64,000 nucleotides of DNA from contig NC_069110.1 of assembly GCF_947172395.1 (NCBI RefSeq), forward strand, positions 3,844,001 to 3,908,000, in the 5' to 3' direction. This DNA is from Bicyclus anynana (Eukaryota; Arthropoda; Insecta; Lepidoptera; Nymphalidae). Below, one piece after another: positions 52,623 to 63,839 of this stretch. Every line of letters starts with the position of its first letter. Within the stretch, counting starts at the first letter, position 1. Below the pieces are notes generated by a model. It was not told the origin of the DNA. It saw nothing but the letters and a program-made list of their open reading frames with translations, and did no database searches. Made by a program: the position numbers and the translations under genes.

Positions 52623-53510
52623 GGGTTGCCATGTTGCTTTGAAAATTTCCTATTATCTTTAAAAAACTGTGTCATAGGCTGTATGTAGCATAGGATACAA
52701 TATGTTACCATAAAATCGGGTCGAGTGAAGCTGAGAAATATAATATAAAATAGTTTACTATTTCGTTCTCCAAAATAGTATAAAATCATTGATTGCGCGT
52801 GTGCGAGGAACCTTAGTTATTTAGGAGCGTCCATATCTGATTTCTGTCAGCCACCGACTCTACACAGGCCATATGCGATATATAACGCAGGCTCAGTGTG
52901 CCCAAGTGTGTCGTTACGTACACATAGATATAATAATTTATTCATCACACTAGGCTGCCAATACACTAAGCGACGAGACTGCAAGGTGTTATCTAATAAA
53001 TAGGGCACTAATTTAGGACGCAAAAGTTCAATGGTTATATGTATATACTCAGAGGCACATTACCCACCCACTTTAATATGACGCAAGTCATTAAAGTGGG
53101 CGGAAAATTGTGCCTGTAAGTTTTTTTTTTTTTTTGTTTTTAATTTTTTTTTAATTTTTCGTGTGACTAGCAGCATTGAAATATTTTGACTTAATTACTT
53201 GCTCGTAATTACAATTCCTAAATTGAGTTATTGCCCTATTTATTAAAGTGTAGTTTTATCGATTTAAATTTTTAGAAAAAAAACCACCTTTCAGCCTTTG
53301 GGCAGAGCGTTCATTGATTTGTCTGATGATGTGAACAAATTGTTCAATAGATATATTATAATTAAAGATTAGCAGTAAATCGTAGAACGCTAATAGTCGG
53401 CAGCTCACATTACGCCAGATATGTTGCAAAATATATAGAAGCAGTACTGTAGCTGCTACACAAGAATAGGTATTCTTAGGCATTCTCTCAATTCATACAA
53501 AAATATACTA
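52623..53510. other. Intergenic sequence with a hairpin
   Basis: 53051-53117 folds into an imperfect hairpin: AGGCACA...CCCACTTTAAT against ATTAAAGTGGG...TTGTGCCT. No gene was found; the minus-strand frame at 53256-53483 has no support. Confidence 0.55.
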
Positions 53511-55108
53511 CAGTGGAGATCCGTTTAACCTGACTCATTCGCATAAGGCTTTCGGAAAACGAAAATCCGGATAATCGAATGTATGTTAGCGTGACGCTTC
53601 TATGCTTCGATGAAGTCCTGGAAGTGAGTACATAGTAGTGTAGCGAGGTGCTTCATTTGCGAAGCTCGGATCGCTTGCGGTCCTTTGATTCGGCACAATA
53701 ACCAATAACGATCGGAAGATGAGCGATGCCAGGCGACGTTGCACAAAGCGAAGCTAAGTTTGTGCCTACACTATCGTAATCGATCAATTCTGATCAACTT
53801 CGCGAGTAGTGTATTGAGGTTGTAGCTAGGGTTGCCAACATTTTTTCAGAAAAATACAGTATTTAACAGATTTAGTTATAAAAAAATATAGTACGCTTTA
53901 ATAAAATAGGTATAGTATTCTAAGGAGTAAGCAAAAAATCAACATTTATTTAAAAAAAAAACAATATTTTTTTACTGTTGTTGCATTTCTAAAGATTAAT
54001 TTGTTTGAAATAATAGTGTCATATGCTTTTTCACATCTGATTTTGAAATTTTTGAAAACCAAATGCTATTTTTTTTAATTTGTTTGTTTAATGTTTGAAA
54101 CTCAGTAAGATAGACAAGTTCGGATAGGGTAGACGCTATTAAACGCATCTGTCGAAAACTAATTTTCATAAAGATTTAAAATTAAAATTTTGTTTCTCAG
54201 AGTTGAAAATATAGTATTTTTGCGTACTATATATTTCTTCAACAGTATAAAGTACGCAGATCCCAAATATAGTACAATACTATATATTATAATACGGTTG
54301 GCAACCCTAGTTGTAACAAAGTTTGGGCACACAATGGACAGGATGGCGACATGATGATCCCGATAACGTCGAGGTGGCGGACACGCAGTACTCGGGGTGA
54401 TTATGTACCTACTAGATTTTTTTTTTAATATTGATAACTTTCCAATTTTCACGTACGTATATTTTTCCAATAAAACTCTTTGACATCACACCAGGCGAGA
54501 GAAATACGCGTCCCGCAATCCGGTTGTTAAAATAAAAATTCATAGAAAACAAATTGTGGTATGAACCTGCGCGCTGTTTACGTCACGACGCGTTTTTTTA
54601 CGGATTGTAAGTGTCGTAGGCTCTCCTTAAGACCTCAGCAGCGCCACCGGGGGGTTTGAGCGAGCGCTGAATCATCGCCTGATGGGGCCCGAAGGCAGAA
54701 GCAGAGTAGATGGGCGGAACGACTCTAAGGACTTCTCCTCGGCATAGAGGTCACGAAACGTTGCGCTGTGTTGTATTCCCGTCGGGTGCGAAGGCAACTT
54801 GATAGTTCATCGTGCAACCGTCACCGTCACGTTCCGATCGCTATCGATAGAGAGATAGTGCTTTGCGTTGCGCCGTCGCTACGGATCAAAGCATTGTATA
54901 CCACATCTGCGTTGCTATGACGCAGGTTGTCGTATTGCAGGATGACGACGCACGCGCCTTGTCGGCCGCAACGTAAAGCACCACGCTAATGGGGCACCGT
55001 TCTTATTTATGCCACTACGTCATATTTAGATATTAAATATGTTTCGATCCGGATAATCACGAATCCGTATAAACGATGCGTTACGGAAAATCGGGTCTCC
55101 ACTGTTTA
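53511..55108. mobile_element. Pogo-like TIR element, non-coding
   Basis: The left end CAGTGGAGATCCGTTTAACC at 53511 and right end ...AATCGGGTCTCCACTG at 55108 are inverted; both also carry ATCCGGATAATC just inside. The CAGTGGAGACC ends and a TA at the left flank suit the pogo/Tigger group of Tc1/mariner. No transposase frame survives. A second element (53828-54310) sits inside it. Confidence 0.65.
53828..54310. mobile_element. Nested element with AGGGTTGCCAAC ends
   Basis: The left end CTAGGGTTGCCAACATTTTT and right end ACGGTTGGCAACCCTAG are inverted. The interior is AT-rich. TTGTA(G/A) occurs on both outer flanks and may be a remnant of a target duplication. It has no coding; the frame at 54159-54470 is spurious. 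Confidence 0.65.
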
Positions 55109-57029
55109 AATCGTGTCACACATCTTTACAAAAATATATTTAGCTTGAAAAAGCTAAAAAAATAAACCGGTTGTGTTGATTGCACAGCTGCTCAAAGTCA
55201 GAAAGTGCTACCAACTTTTCACCGAGGTATGCTTTGTACAAAGTTATTTGTCGTTTATTTAATTGGAATTACTTTTGAACTATGGAATTAAGGAACATTA
55301 CTTGCAATCAAATTGCTTGTAATTAAAATTATAATTAATTGAAAAAAAAAAAAAAATAATATCGAAGTTTTAATATAAATAGGTAAGGATGCCAGGTTCG
55401 GGAGAGTTTATATTATGTATTCATTATTTCGTCATTTTTCGACAAGGCAAACAAGTTGGAAGAGAAAATAAACCCTTAACCATATTTGGTTCCACTCACT
55501 TTCACTCTTCTTACTTTGATTAAATATTAAGTACTACTAAGCTATAATCTCTCATTCACAATAAAAACAATGTAATTATAATACGTAGGTACATAAATAT
55601 AACATAATCAAAACAAAATTTACCGTTTAATAAATAAAGATAACGTTTAAATTATAATACATCGTATTAAGTATAACTCGTGAAATGCAATTTATTGTTG
55701 ATTGATACCTATTGAATTATAACAATGTATTGTTTTAAAATAGTCGTTCATGTAAAACATTTTGACTTAAATATATTTTATCTTAACAATCAACTGAACT
55801 TTCAGTAATACGTAATCCGTTGAAAAGCGTAGCTCTTCAACCATCATTTCATTGAGCAGTATTTAATCATTATAGACTTTGTAGCTCCCAACAATTATAA
55901 AATGTTTTACATCGATTGCAACGACTTTATAAGTTTATACATTCATAAAATATACGTATTCTTCATTAAAGTACGAATATTCGAAATGTTTAAACCGAAT
56001 TCGAATATAAAAAAATATCGAATATTCGAAATATAGATAGGTACTCAAACAAGTAGATTTCCATGTAATAAATAAAAGATATATGTTTATAATAATCTCA
56101 CATTCAAAAGTTTAGAGCAAGCGCGCATGAAAATGAGTACTTACCTATATATTTGAATCTCTTATAGTATGTATATTTATAGAACTATAATATATCGCTC
56201 CTTAATATCAAATTATATGTATAAAAACAAACTATAGGTACTTAAACGCAAACGAAATTATAGGAAAGTAGAAATTATTTTATAAGTATAAGGGTATTTT
56301 TTTAATAAGTAAAACATTAAGTATATAAACTTATAAGTATAATAAATAGAGAATAATAAATTTAATATTTTATAAACTGTTTTTTTCGGGAAGTCTGTTA
56401 GGCTTTGGATGTAGTGGTAAGATGTTAGACATAGACAATATACGCATAGGTGTAATCGTAATCAGAAAATGCTAAAGCTAACCTTCGAATGTTTACAATT
56501 AAACGCTGGTCTGTACACTCACATCCAAGACCAAAAAGACTTCTAAAAGTACACATTGTAGAGTTTTATTACAAGCTTTGATGGTATCGTATGTATGAAA
56601 TAGTATTTAATCGCAAGTATTTATATATGTTAAGTAGACACCGATCAATTGGCCACAGACCGGGCCGGTACAACTAATTGCAACCAAGTTACGTACTCAA
56701 AACTCATCTATCGGCGAAGACACATAGCTTCTAGTTGCTAGGTAATGTATGCAGCGCCGTAGCGTTACGTATCGTGTATGAAGTTTCATAGAAAGGATAC
56801 TGGAGGTGTTCGCGTTGTAAGATGAGTTCTAAGCTTAAGAGCGCTTGCACACTAGTTCTGTGCCGACCGGTCAGCCAGTATAGCGTAGGCTGAACAACAA
56901 CTGCAGCAGCAAGATAATGGCTTGACGACCAGTCGTCATGATCACGGACGCAAAATGTGGCCGCAGGCAATCAGTAGCTTTTGTGACCACGGTCATCGAC
57001 TAGTAGTGCGCTAAGGTGTCTTAATTTTT
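55109..57029. other. Intergenic sequence downstream of SCAI
   Basis: Very AT-rich. A short palindromic cluster, 'CGAATATTCGAAATGTTT' / 'AATATCGAATATTCGAAATA', lies at 55974-56035. No gene was recognised; the minus-strand frame 56731-56970 has no support. Confidence 0.45.
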
Positions 57030-57431
57030 ACTTTGTCATGTAAAATGCAAGGTTTGTTGCCGCTGTTCGAGCCTTGATACACTATGTAACACCAAAATAG
57101 TTCACTTAAAATAATATTCAGTGTTCTGATCTCTATACGTTTTTCACATTTCTTGCAGCTAGTCACACTGCTCGTAGTTTAGTTATTTGATTCAATTATA
57201 TTTCCGTGGTTAGGCATTTGTCTTCAGTGCCTTTGTCTTCATTTTTCCTTTGTCATGTCAATCCAAGGTTTGATGCCGCTGTTCGAGTCTTGATACACTA
57301 TGCAACACAAACATAGTTCACTTAAAAGAATATTCAGTGTTCTGATCTCTATACGTTTTTCACATTTCTTGCAACTAGTCACACTGCTCGTAGTCTAGTT
57401 ATTTGATTTATTTACATTTCCGTGGTTAGGC
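57030..57431 (-). repeat. Tandem duplication (~215 bp apart) in the SCAI 3' UTR
   Basis: 57030-57218 and 57247-57431 are close copies ('GATACACTATG', 'TTCAGTGTTCTGATCTCTAT', 'AGTCACACTGCTCGTAGT', 'TTCCGTGGTTAGGC'). They begin 15 bases beyond the SCAI stop codon, so they are expected in its 3' UTR. Confidence 0.85.
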
Positions 57432-57445
57432 CGCTTTTCGAGCCA

Positions 57446-57499
57446 TTAGTCCATGGTAGAGGGCCCCGCTGCTAGGGGGTCAAAAAAGCAAGTCTCGAT
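57446..57499 (-). CDS. SCAI: SCAI last coding exon
   Basis: Acceptor TTTGTTTCAG|ATCGAG; 17 codons (IETCFFDPLAAGPSTMD) and TAA. It is phase 0, matching the donor ATT GGG|GTGAGT of the preceding exon. It is short and poorly conserved, so it is the least certain exon. Confidence 0.65.
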   Translation of the reverse strand: METCFFDPLAAGPSTMD

Positions 57500-60400
57500 C
57501 TGAAACAAAAAACATTAAAAAATTAAATACGATATTACAGTATCTTTTGTAAAGTATTTTAAATGTGATTGGAAAGGTAACGGCACCGGAGCGCAGAGTA
57601 CGGATGATCATATGTTTAAAACATAGATAAATAGAATATCTAAATTATTTATACCCTACCCCTACCCTACCCTTACCTTACCCCCCTACCCTACCCTACC
57701 CTACCCTACCCTACCCTACCCCTACCCTACCCCTACCCTACCCCTACCCTACCCCCCTACCCTACCCCCCTACCCTACCCCTACCCTACTCCTACCCTAC
57801 CCTACCCCTACCCTACCCCTACCCTACCCTACCCCTACCCTACCCCTACCCTACACCCCTACCCTACCCCCTACCCTACCCTACCCCTACTCTACCCTAC
57901 CCCTACCCTACCCCTACCCTACCCCTACCCTACCTTACCCCTACCCTACCCCTACCCTACCCTACCCCTACCCTACCCCTACCTACCCCTACTCTACCCT
58001 ACCCCACCCCTACCCTACCCCTACCCTACCCCTACCCTACCCCTACCCTACCTCTACCCTACCCCTACCCTACCCCTACCCTACCCTACCCCTACCCCAC
58101 CCCTACCCTACCCCTACCCCTACTCTACCCCTACCCTACCCTACCCCTACCCTACCCCTACCCTACCCCTACAGGCAGTCTCAAGTATATGACTTATTTT
58201 TTTTTGAAGTATAAATGTAATTAATTTATAGTGATCACTTGTAGAAGTATGTTTGGGTATGCTCAAAAAACAGAGATCCCAATAATGGACTTGACAATAA
58301 TACATTATTAAAATATCGACTCACAGTGTTAAAATTTTTAGTGTTAAAAAAGAACTCACCCCAATCAGCTGTGTCATATTCAGGACTTTCGCCACCAAGA
58401 CCTCCTGCATGAATAGTTCTTCAGGCAAGGAAGGTACAGAGCGCGGCAAGTTGGTTCTCGATTTGAAATTCCTGTGCATTCGCAGAGCACACTCGCAGAA
58501 GATATACCGAAGAAGAATCAGCCTCAAATGTATGTCGCCCAAAAATGCGTAGAATATTGGATCTGAAATTTAATAAAACATTTCAATAAAAAAACACAAC
58601 CGACTTCAAAACCTGAAAACGTACCTACTAAAAATTAAATTGCGCAAAATTACATTATAATATTATTATGTTCTACATCAAACTGATCGGTACGTTTTTA
58701 GGTTTTGAAGTCGGTTTTATTTTTTTATCACTTTTTTTATTTTAGTATAAATTATTCTTTCTTTCATGCTTTATCTCCCTTATATTCGACTATTCCTAAA
58801 TCCTTTTTGCTTTTTGCTGATTGCTTCTACCATAAAGTGCAGCTATATAATGGTAAATTTTGTTATATACATATAAGCAATAAAATTTTCCAAAGATGTA
58901 AAGCATGTTGCTCTAAACCTTGGAAGGAATAGAGCTGTCTGACTTAGATTCAAACAAACTACTGAGTAGGCCACACAATTACGCATTCGGTAAATTCCAT
59001 ATCAAACTGATGCATCAGTATGACTAGTAGGTAGTGGTTATCCCATGTAAAGACTTCAGACATAATTACGTATTATTTTTGTATGAACTGAACATTGTGG
59101 CATATTGAACCGTGTGAAGTGAGCTCAGCAAATGGTAGCTACTGTAAGCCAATGAGAAGTTGCCTTAATTGTCCTTCGTCGTCTTCGACAGACAGCTAAT
59201 GATAGTAACAACCAATCTAGTGGAAAGTTCTTATCAATACAAATTACTGAAGCCCAAGCACAAGGTAGCTACTGTAAGCCGTTAAGGAGTTCCTTTATTT
59301 GTCCTTCGTATTCATCACCAGACCGTTTCATTCATCATCAATACAAATTAATCAAGACCAAACACAAGTTAAGCCCAAACAGAGGGTATAATGGGAGGTA
59401 GAACCAGTCAGCTTCTCCAACTGCCAACCTCACCTGCTCGTGATGCACCCTGCAGGTTGACCGACGAGGCTCTGGCGACCGACTAATGGCGGTATAACTA
59501 TTCTTACCTGGCTGGATTTTTATAAATGGCTCAGGCTGGTCGGGCAGCAGCGACACCGGTGCGGAAAAATCCAGCCCTGCGAATGACTTTACCTATTCGT
59601 AATCTCAAAAGTAGTTTCGTGGCCTCATTCATGAACGTATCGCGTAGAGAGACGCATCGTTGCCAAGTGGTTATGTCGATAGTATAAACGTCACAGGCAT
59701 TACACAAGCCGGCTATTGGGTTGTGTAAAAAAAGAGTAAAGATGCTCCCTTGGTTTTTCCTATCTGCAAAAGACAAATATTCTTAGTATCATCATCATCA
59801 TCATCCAATAGACGTCATGTGCTGAAGGTAAGATTTTTGTAGGGAACTTTCTAGCACAGTCTTCAGCCATCGTCATCCAGTGACTATCTGCGACTCGCTT
59901 GATGTCCTGAACTTCCACCAAGTAATCATCATTATCAACCCATATTCGGCTCACTGCTGAGCTCGAGTCTCCTCTCACAATTAGAGGGATTAGGCCAATA
60001 GTCCACCTGGATACTACGGACTAGCCCAATGCGGATTAGCGGACTTCACACACGCAGATAATTGAGAAAATTCTCTGGTATGCAGGTTTCCTCACGGTGT
60101 TTTTTCTTAACCGTTTGAGACATGAGATATTTAGTTTCTTAAAATGCACACAACTGAAAAGAACTGAAAGAGGTACATGCCTCGGATCGGATTCGAACCA
60201 ACACTCTCCGGAATCGGAGGCAGAGGCTATCGCGGCTCACTCACCAAGTAATGTCTGTTTCTATTCAAAATACTTTGCTATCCAAAACAAGGTCTAGATT
60301 CACTTACCAACGAGGGTGGATGGAACCGATAGAGGCGACATCAAAATAATTAGAGGTTGACCGAAAATTCTAGGAATGTGTTGAAAAGCATAGGAATTGT

Positions 60401-63399
60401 CAGAATCAACAATAATAAAAAGCGGCTTCCTTGTAAACGGGTGCAAGTCTCCAGGGTACAGGATTTGCGCTTCTTTGCTTTTGGGCACAGAGCCTTTGCC
60501 TTCCCTATTGTATTCTCTATAAATGTCCGACTTTGATGTCGTTATAACACCACCGACGTCATAACCATCTGGAAAAAAATATATTGATATATTATACAGT
60601 AGCGACATGTAAAAAAAAGATAAATAATAATAGTAAATGCTCAGACTGTATATCTTTAGTTTTTATATTACAAATCACATAATGTAAATTGATTAGAGTA
60701 AAATAATATTGTTAGACCAAGATAACTTAGGGCGGGGGCACACGGTGCGTTGCAGTAGCTGTGCGACGACTGGACTGGCAACCACCGAGACGAGGCGGGG
60801 AGGGGTGAATGCGTTGCGACGTCGGAGCGGCACCGCTCAGTTGTTTATGCGTCACAACATTACTTTATTAAGAGCGCGCAGCGCGTCGGTACGATATAGA
60901 TAAAATTCGAAGCTCAAGCGAGACGCCGAATTATGACTTTCACGTGAGTGAAAAGCACGAAGCGATTGATGCGCGACGCAAATTTTATGACGTGAGCGCC
61001 AAAACCATTTTTACCTAATTGCAAGTAAATTAAACAACATAACGAAAAAAAAATGGCCATGTTCCTAATACCTAATTTTCTATACAAAACAAAAATTCAA
61101 GAAAATAAGTTTGCTTCTCCTGAGATTGAAAGCAAAATGTGAGCAAAACATGTATTTTTCAAAAAAATAAACTATCGAGAAAAGTTTTACAAATTGTGTG
61201 TATAGTCATAACAAAGCTAACACTTTGAAATATCATTTACCCAAATATCAGGCTCCTAACTTTTCCAGAATCTGAGATCCAGAACCAGTTGTAACCACCA
61301 AATTACATATTGCACACTCTTAACAGACTGGCGAACGCTGCTACGGCGCCGCTGCGATATAAAAACCGCAACGCGTCGTGAGCCACCGCACTTACCTAAT
61401 CCACCAGTTACCTAATTCTGATTGTATTCATTTACTTATTTACAGACCGGAAAATGGAGTGTCAGTTAACCTTGAACTTTAGACTAAGTTCAATGAGTTG
61501 TTGAGGGCTATTATACCCGGCGTTAGCTTTTAGTGTTTTCTGTTTTGTGATTATCCCCAATTGCCAAAGGCAGCGAAAGTATGTTAATCCCTTCGTTATA
61601 CTTGTAATGAGTTTTTTTATAATTATATATTTTACAAAAATGCTGAGCAAATGCACACTGGATCAATGGATAATTGGACATTCACAAGGCATACAAGAGG
61701 CAACGCTTAGGTAGAGTCAACCTTAAAAGGATTAGATTACCGGTTTCTTGAAAATTATAACTGTGTATACAACATCCCTATTGTTTTATTTAGCACAATA
61801 AAAATAATCGATTAATAATAAATGCTTACAGTCTTCTACGTGCTTATTCTGTGGAAAAGAGTGCCCATTGGCGGATATATAAACAAGTAAAGCACTATTT
61901 GGTGGTAGATCATTGCAACTGCTTGCCAAATAAATTAATACTTGATTTGCAGATGGTTTAAAGAGAAGAAACTTGTGTGGATTGATGTGCCTTCCCTCAT
62001 CTTCGTCGATAATTCCTACAACAAATATAATGGACAATATATAATAACAAGTTAAATGTTTTGTAAAAAGTTCCTGTAAACTTACACATTTCACACATTT
62101 ACGCATAGATAAAAAAGCACGCTTTTTTAAAATATTTAAATTTGTGGTAGGGGATTTGTAGGGGTGGGGTAGGGGTATAGTAGAGGTAGGGTTAGGGGTA
62201 GGATATTCGCTATAGCACTAAGCAAAATTACTACAATAATATAATCGCTGCTCTGCAATACAAATTCGCAAGCAATAATCAATTATTATTTATATTGAAA
62301 ACAAAGCCAGATTAGTTACACCATTAACAACTTTGAAAAGGGTGAAGGAATATGGATGAAATTTGACAGAGAAGTAGATTGTAGTATGGAATCACACATG
62401 ATACTTATTACATCAGAAAACAGGATAAACACAGTTAAAGTAAGCAATAATCACAAGGCACAGCTACTTGGTACAAAATTGAATAGTAGTAAAATTCGCC
62501 TTTAAATATATCATTTAAAAGAGATGAAATATTATAAAGATTTAAAGATTCACAAAATTATATTACTGTAATATCTGTCGGCTTTTGTCTTATATCTAAA
62601 TCTAAATTAACAAATATTATATTTGTTCTACAAAATGTACGATCAAAGTATTGTTTAATAAAAATTTCTCTTCCCGTCTCTCGTCCCGCGAAAAATTACA
62701 GGAATTCAAACGTTGGGAAGATAACATGAAAAGAATAGCCGCTCCAGAACGGAAATGCATCGCCAAGGACTTAACAAAAAGGATAGCCTTGGAGGAGGAA
62801 GGACAAACTGTATAATAAAATATTTAGCTCAGTTAATACTAAATAAGATTTAATAAAGTTAGCAATGTAAAAACTTTATACAGTATAAAGTGTAAATAGT
62901 TATTACGCAATTCATAAATAGCTACATTGTCCGATAAATTGCGGTATACCAGTCCTATCATTGTACCTGCTATCCCTTAAAGCTATCGCAATTGAGAATT
63001 TTTGTAAATATAAATGTTGGGCTTCTCGACAAGACGAAGCTGTACAAGGAAAACTTGTAAGGTTATTTTTTGTTAAAAATGTTTCTCGTATCCCAGACTG
63101 TGTTAGGAGAGTTAGTTCGCTATAAAATATTTTACAAACCTCGAGACGCGTTCTTGAGTGGTTCACATGCAGTTGTGATATCACACCTCTGTTTATCCTT
63201 AGGTGACCCACCGGATGAATTTCTGGGTGGCACGTGAACTTCCCATTCTAAATTTTGCACCATCCTGAACATATCTATCGTGAGTTCGGAGAATTTCACC
63301 AGTTGTGTACCACTACCTATTATTATCGCATCTTGAAGAGTCAAATACATTTGTGCAGTCCGTTCCAATTGTGGCACAGATAGGTAATTAATTCGTCCA
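57446..63399 (-). CDS. SCAI: SCAI homologue, C-terminal 377 residues
   Basis: Suppressor of cancer cell invasion: in vertebrates a nuclear cofactor that binds MRTF/SRF and damps their target genes, and that also takes part in double-strand-break repair with 53BP1. Six coding exons are seen: 63399-63140, 62015-61830, 60568-60308, 59763-59593, 58562-58360 and 57499-57446. All junctions have GT/AG sites and matching phases. The family is recognised from conserved phrases: VPQLERTAQMYLTLQDAIII, VLIYLASSCNDLPPNSALLV, YPGDLHPFTRKPLFIIVDSD, PRIFGQPLIILMSP, SIFTLFLHNPIAGLCNACDV and LRLILLRYIFCECALRMHR. Vertebrate SCAI has about 600 residues, so roughly the first third is off the right edge. The frame is intact and no key region of this part is missing. 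Introns are packed with repeats. Confidence 0.93.
57500..58359 (-). other. SCAI last intron
   Basis: This 860-base intron is mostly the CCCTA minisatellite (57650-58172). In the transcript the array reads GGGTAGGGGTAGGG. Confidence 0.65.
57650..58172. repeat. Large CCCTACCCCTA minisatellite
   Basis: About 520 bases of mixed CCCTA and CCCCTA units with variants (CCCCCCTA, CTCTA, CCTTA). It is less regular than the array at 1449-2106. No Helitron ends were found on either side. Confidence 0.95.
58360..58562 (-). CDS. SCAI: SCAI exon
   Basis: Acceptor AATTTCAG|ATCC, donor ATTGGG|GTGAGT. It encodes DPIFYAFLGDIHLRLILLRY, IFCECALRMHRNF and the linker to LNMTQLIG. The frame on this strand is open further but the codons after GVSS are intronic. 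Confidence 0.9.
58598..58716. mobile_element. 119-bp MITE in a SCAI intron
   Basis: The terminal repeats AACCGACTTCAAAACCTGAA... and ...AGGTTTTGAAGTCGGTT pair at 27 of 28 positions. Confidence 0.8.
59593..59763 (-). CDS. SCAI: SCAI exon
   Basis: Acceptor CTTTTGCAG|ATAGG, donor CGAATAG|GTAAAG. It encodes DRKNQGSIFTLFLHNPIAGL, CNACDVYTIDITTWQRC and NEATKLLLRLRI. Phase 1 to phase 1. The open frame downstream to 59531 is intron. Confidence 0.92.
59785..60252 (-). mobile_element. RTE fragment interrupted by a SINE-B, in a SCAI intron
   Basis: 59785-59926 is a reversed RTE 3' end: (ATC)n tail, then coding for 'VQDIKRVADSHWMTMAEDCA'. The SINE-B insertion 59927-60241 (reverse orientation, with complete head at 60185-60241) is flanked by CACCAAGTAAT at 59916-59926 and 60242-60252. 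The open frames at 59760-59978 and 60097-60297 are parts of these repeats. Confidence 0.8.
60308..60568 (-). CDS. SCAI: SCAI exon
   Basis: Acceptor TTTTTCCAG|ATGG, donor CTCGTTG|GTAAGT. It encodes YGYDVGGVITTSKSDIYREY, LYPGDLHPFTRKPLFIIVDS and FGQPLIILMSPLSVPSTLV, the best conserved block. Phase 1 to phase 1. Confidence 0.95.
60569..61829 (-). other. SCAI intron with a GC-rich inverted pair
   Basis: 60733-60900 is unusually GC-rich ('GGCGGGGGCACACGGTGCGT', 'AGAGCGCGCAGCGCGTCGG'), and 61325-61405 contains the partly complementary 'CCGCAACGCGTCGTGAGCCA'. This may be one degenerate TIR element of about 670 bp. The rest is AT-rich. Confidence 0.45.
61830..62015 (-). CDS. SCAI: SCAI exon
   Basis: Acceptor TTTGTTGTAG|GAATT, donor GAAGACT|GTAAGC. 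It encodes GIIDEDEGRHINPHKFLLFK, PSANQVLIYLASSCNDLPPN and ALLVYISANGHS. Phase 1 to phase 1. Confidence 0.93.
62016..63139 (-). other. SCAI intron with minisatellite and LINE tail
   Basis: 62150-62208 is a short GGGGTAGGG array. 62690-62815 (plus strand) encodes 'FKRWEDNMKRIAAPERKCIA' and 'LEEEGQTV' then TAA, the C-terminus of a LINE protein. The open frame at 62912-63211 overlaps the next exon only by chance. Confidence 0.6.
63140..63399 (-). CDS. SCAI: SCAI exon, most 5' in the window
   Basis: Acceptor GTTTTTCAAG|TGGACG, donor TCTCGAG|GTTTGT. It encodes GRINYLSVPQLERTAQMYLT, LVKFSELTIDMFRMVQNLEW and a variable linker to TTACEPLKNAS. Phase 2 at its start, phase 1 at its end. Its first 49 or so bases and the adjacent intron are duplicated upstream. 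Confidence 0.9.
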
Positions 63400-63632
63400 C
63401 TTGAAAAACATATTTACTAATTAGTTACGTAGAGAAACAATTTAAAAAGGTTATTTGTAAGGAGTAGGTTTTCAGTAACATATACAGTTGTGTAGTCCGT
63501 TCCAATAGTGGCTTGTGGCACAGATAGGTAATTAATTCGTCCACTTCAAAAACATATTAGTTACGTAGAGAAACAATTTAAAAAGGTGGCCCTTATTTGT
63601 CTACTTATTTGTAAGGAGTAGATCTACAGTAA
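63351..63632 (-). repeat. Partial exon-intron tandem duplication in SCAI
   Basis: 63351-63478 and 63488-63632 are direct copies that include the exon start, its acceptor and about 80 bases of intron. The outer copy has a 7-base insertion in the exon part (GTGGCTTGTGGCAC against GTGGCAC) and an acceptor TTTTTGAAG|TGG in place of TTTTTCAAG|TGG. Confidence 0.9.
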
Positions 63633-63675
63633 CTTTGCTAGGGAGGTATGTTGCTAGTCACGGATGAATACCGTA

Positions 63676-63839
63676 AAGCCGGATTTATATTTATCTGACG
63701 TGTCGTGTTGTAACGCATCAGAACAGAATCGGTATTATACATTATGTATGGCAACGTTTACACTTATGTGGTGTGACATGTCGTGATGGATTCAGATGCG
63801 TCACAACACGACACGTCAGACAAATATAAATCCGGCTTA
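63676..63839. mobile_element. MITE, second member of the AAGCCGGATTTATATTT family
   Basis: It is 164 bp. The ends AAGCCGGATTTATATTTATC and GACAAATATAAATCCGGCTT are inverted, and GATGCGTCACAACACGACAC lies inside, as in the copy at 15840-15977. Confidence 0.85.

Noticed and set aside
60097..60297. 66-codon plus-strand frame
   Set aside because: It is entirely SINE-B sequence in reverse orientation.
62912..63211. 99-codon minus-strand frame
   Set aside because: It overlaps the SCAI exon in a different frame and continues into intron; the exon frame is fixed by homology and splice phases.
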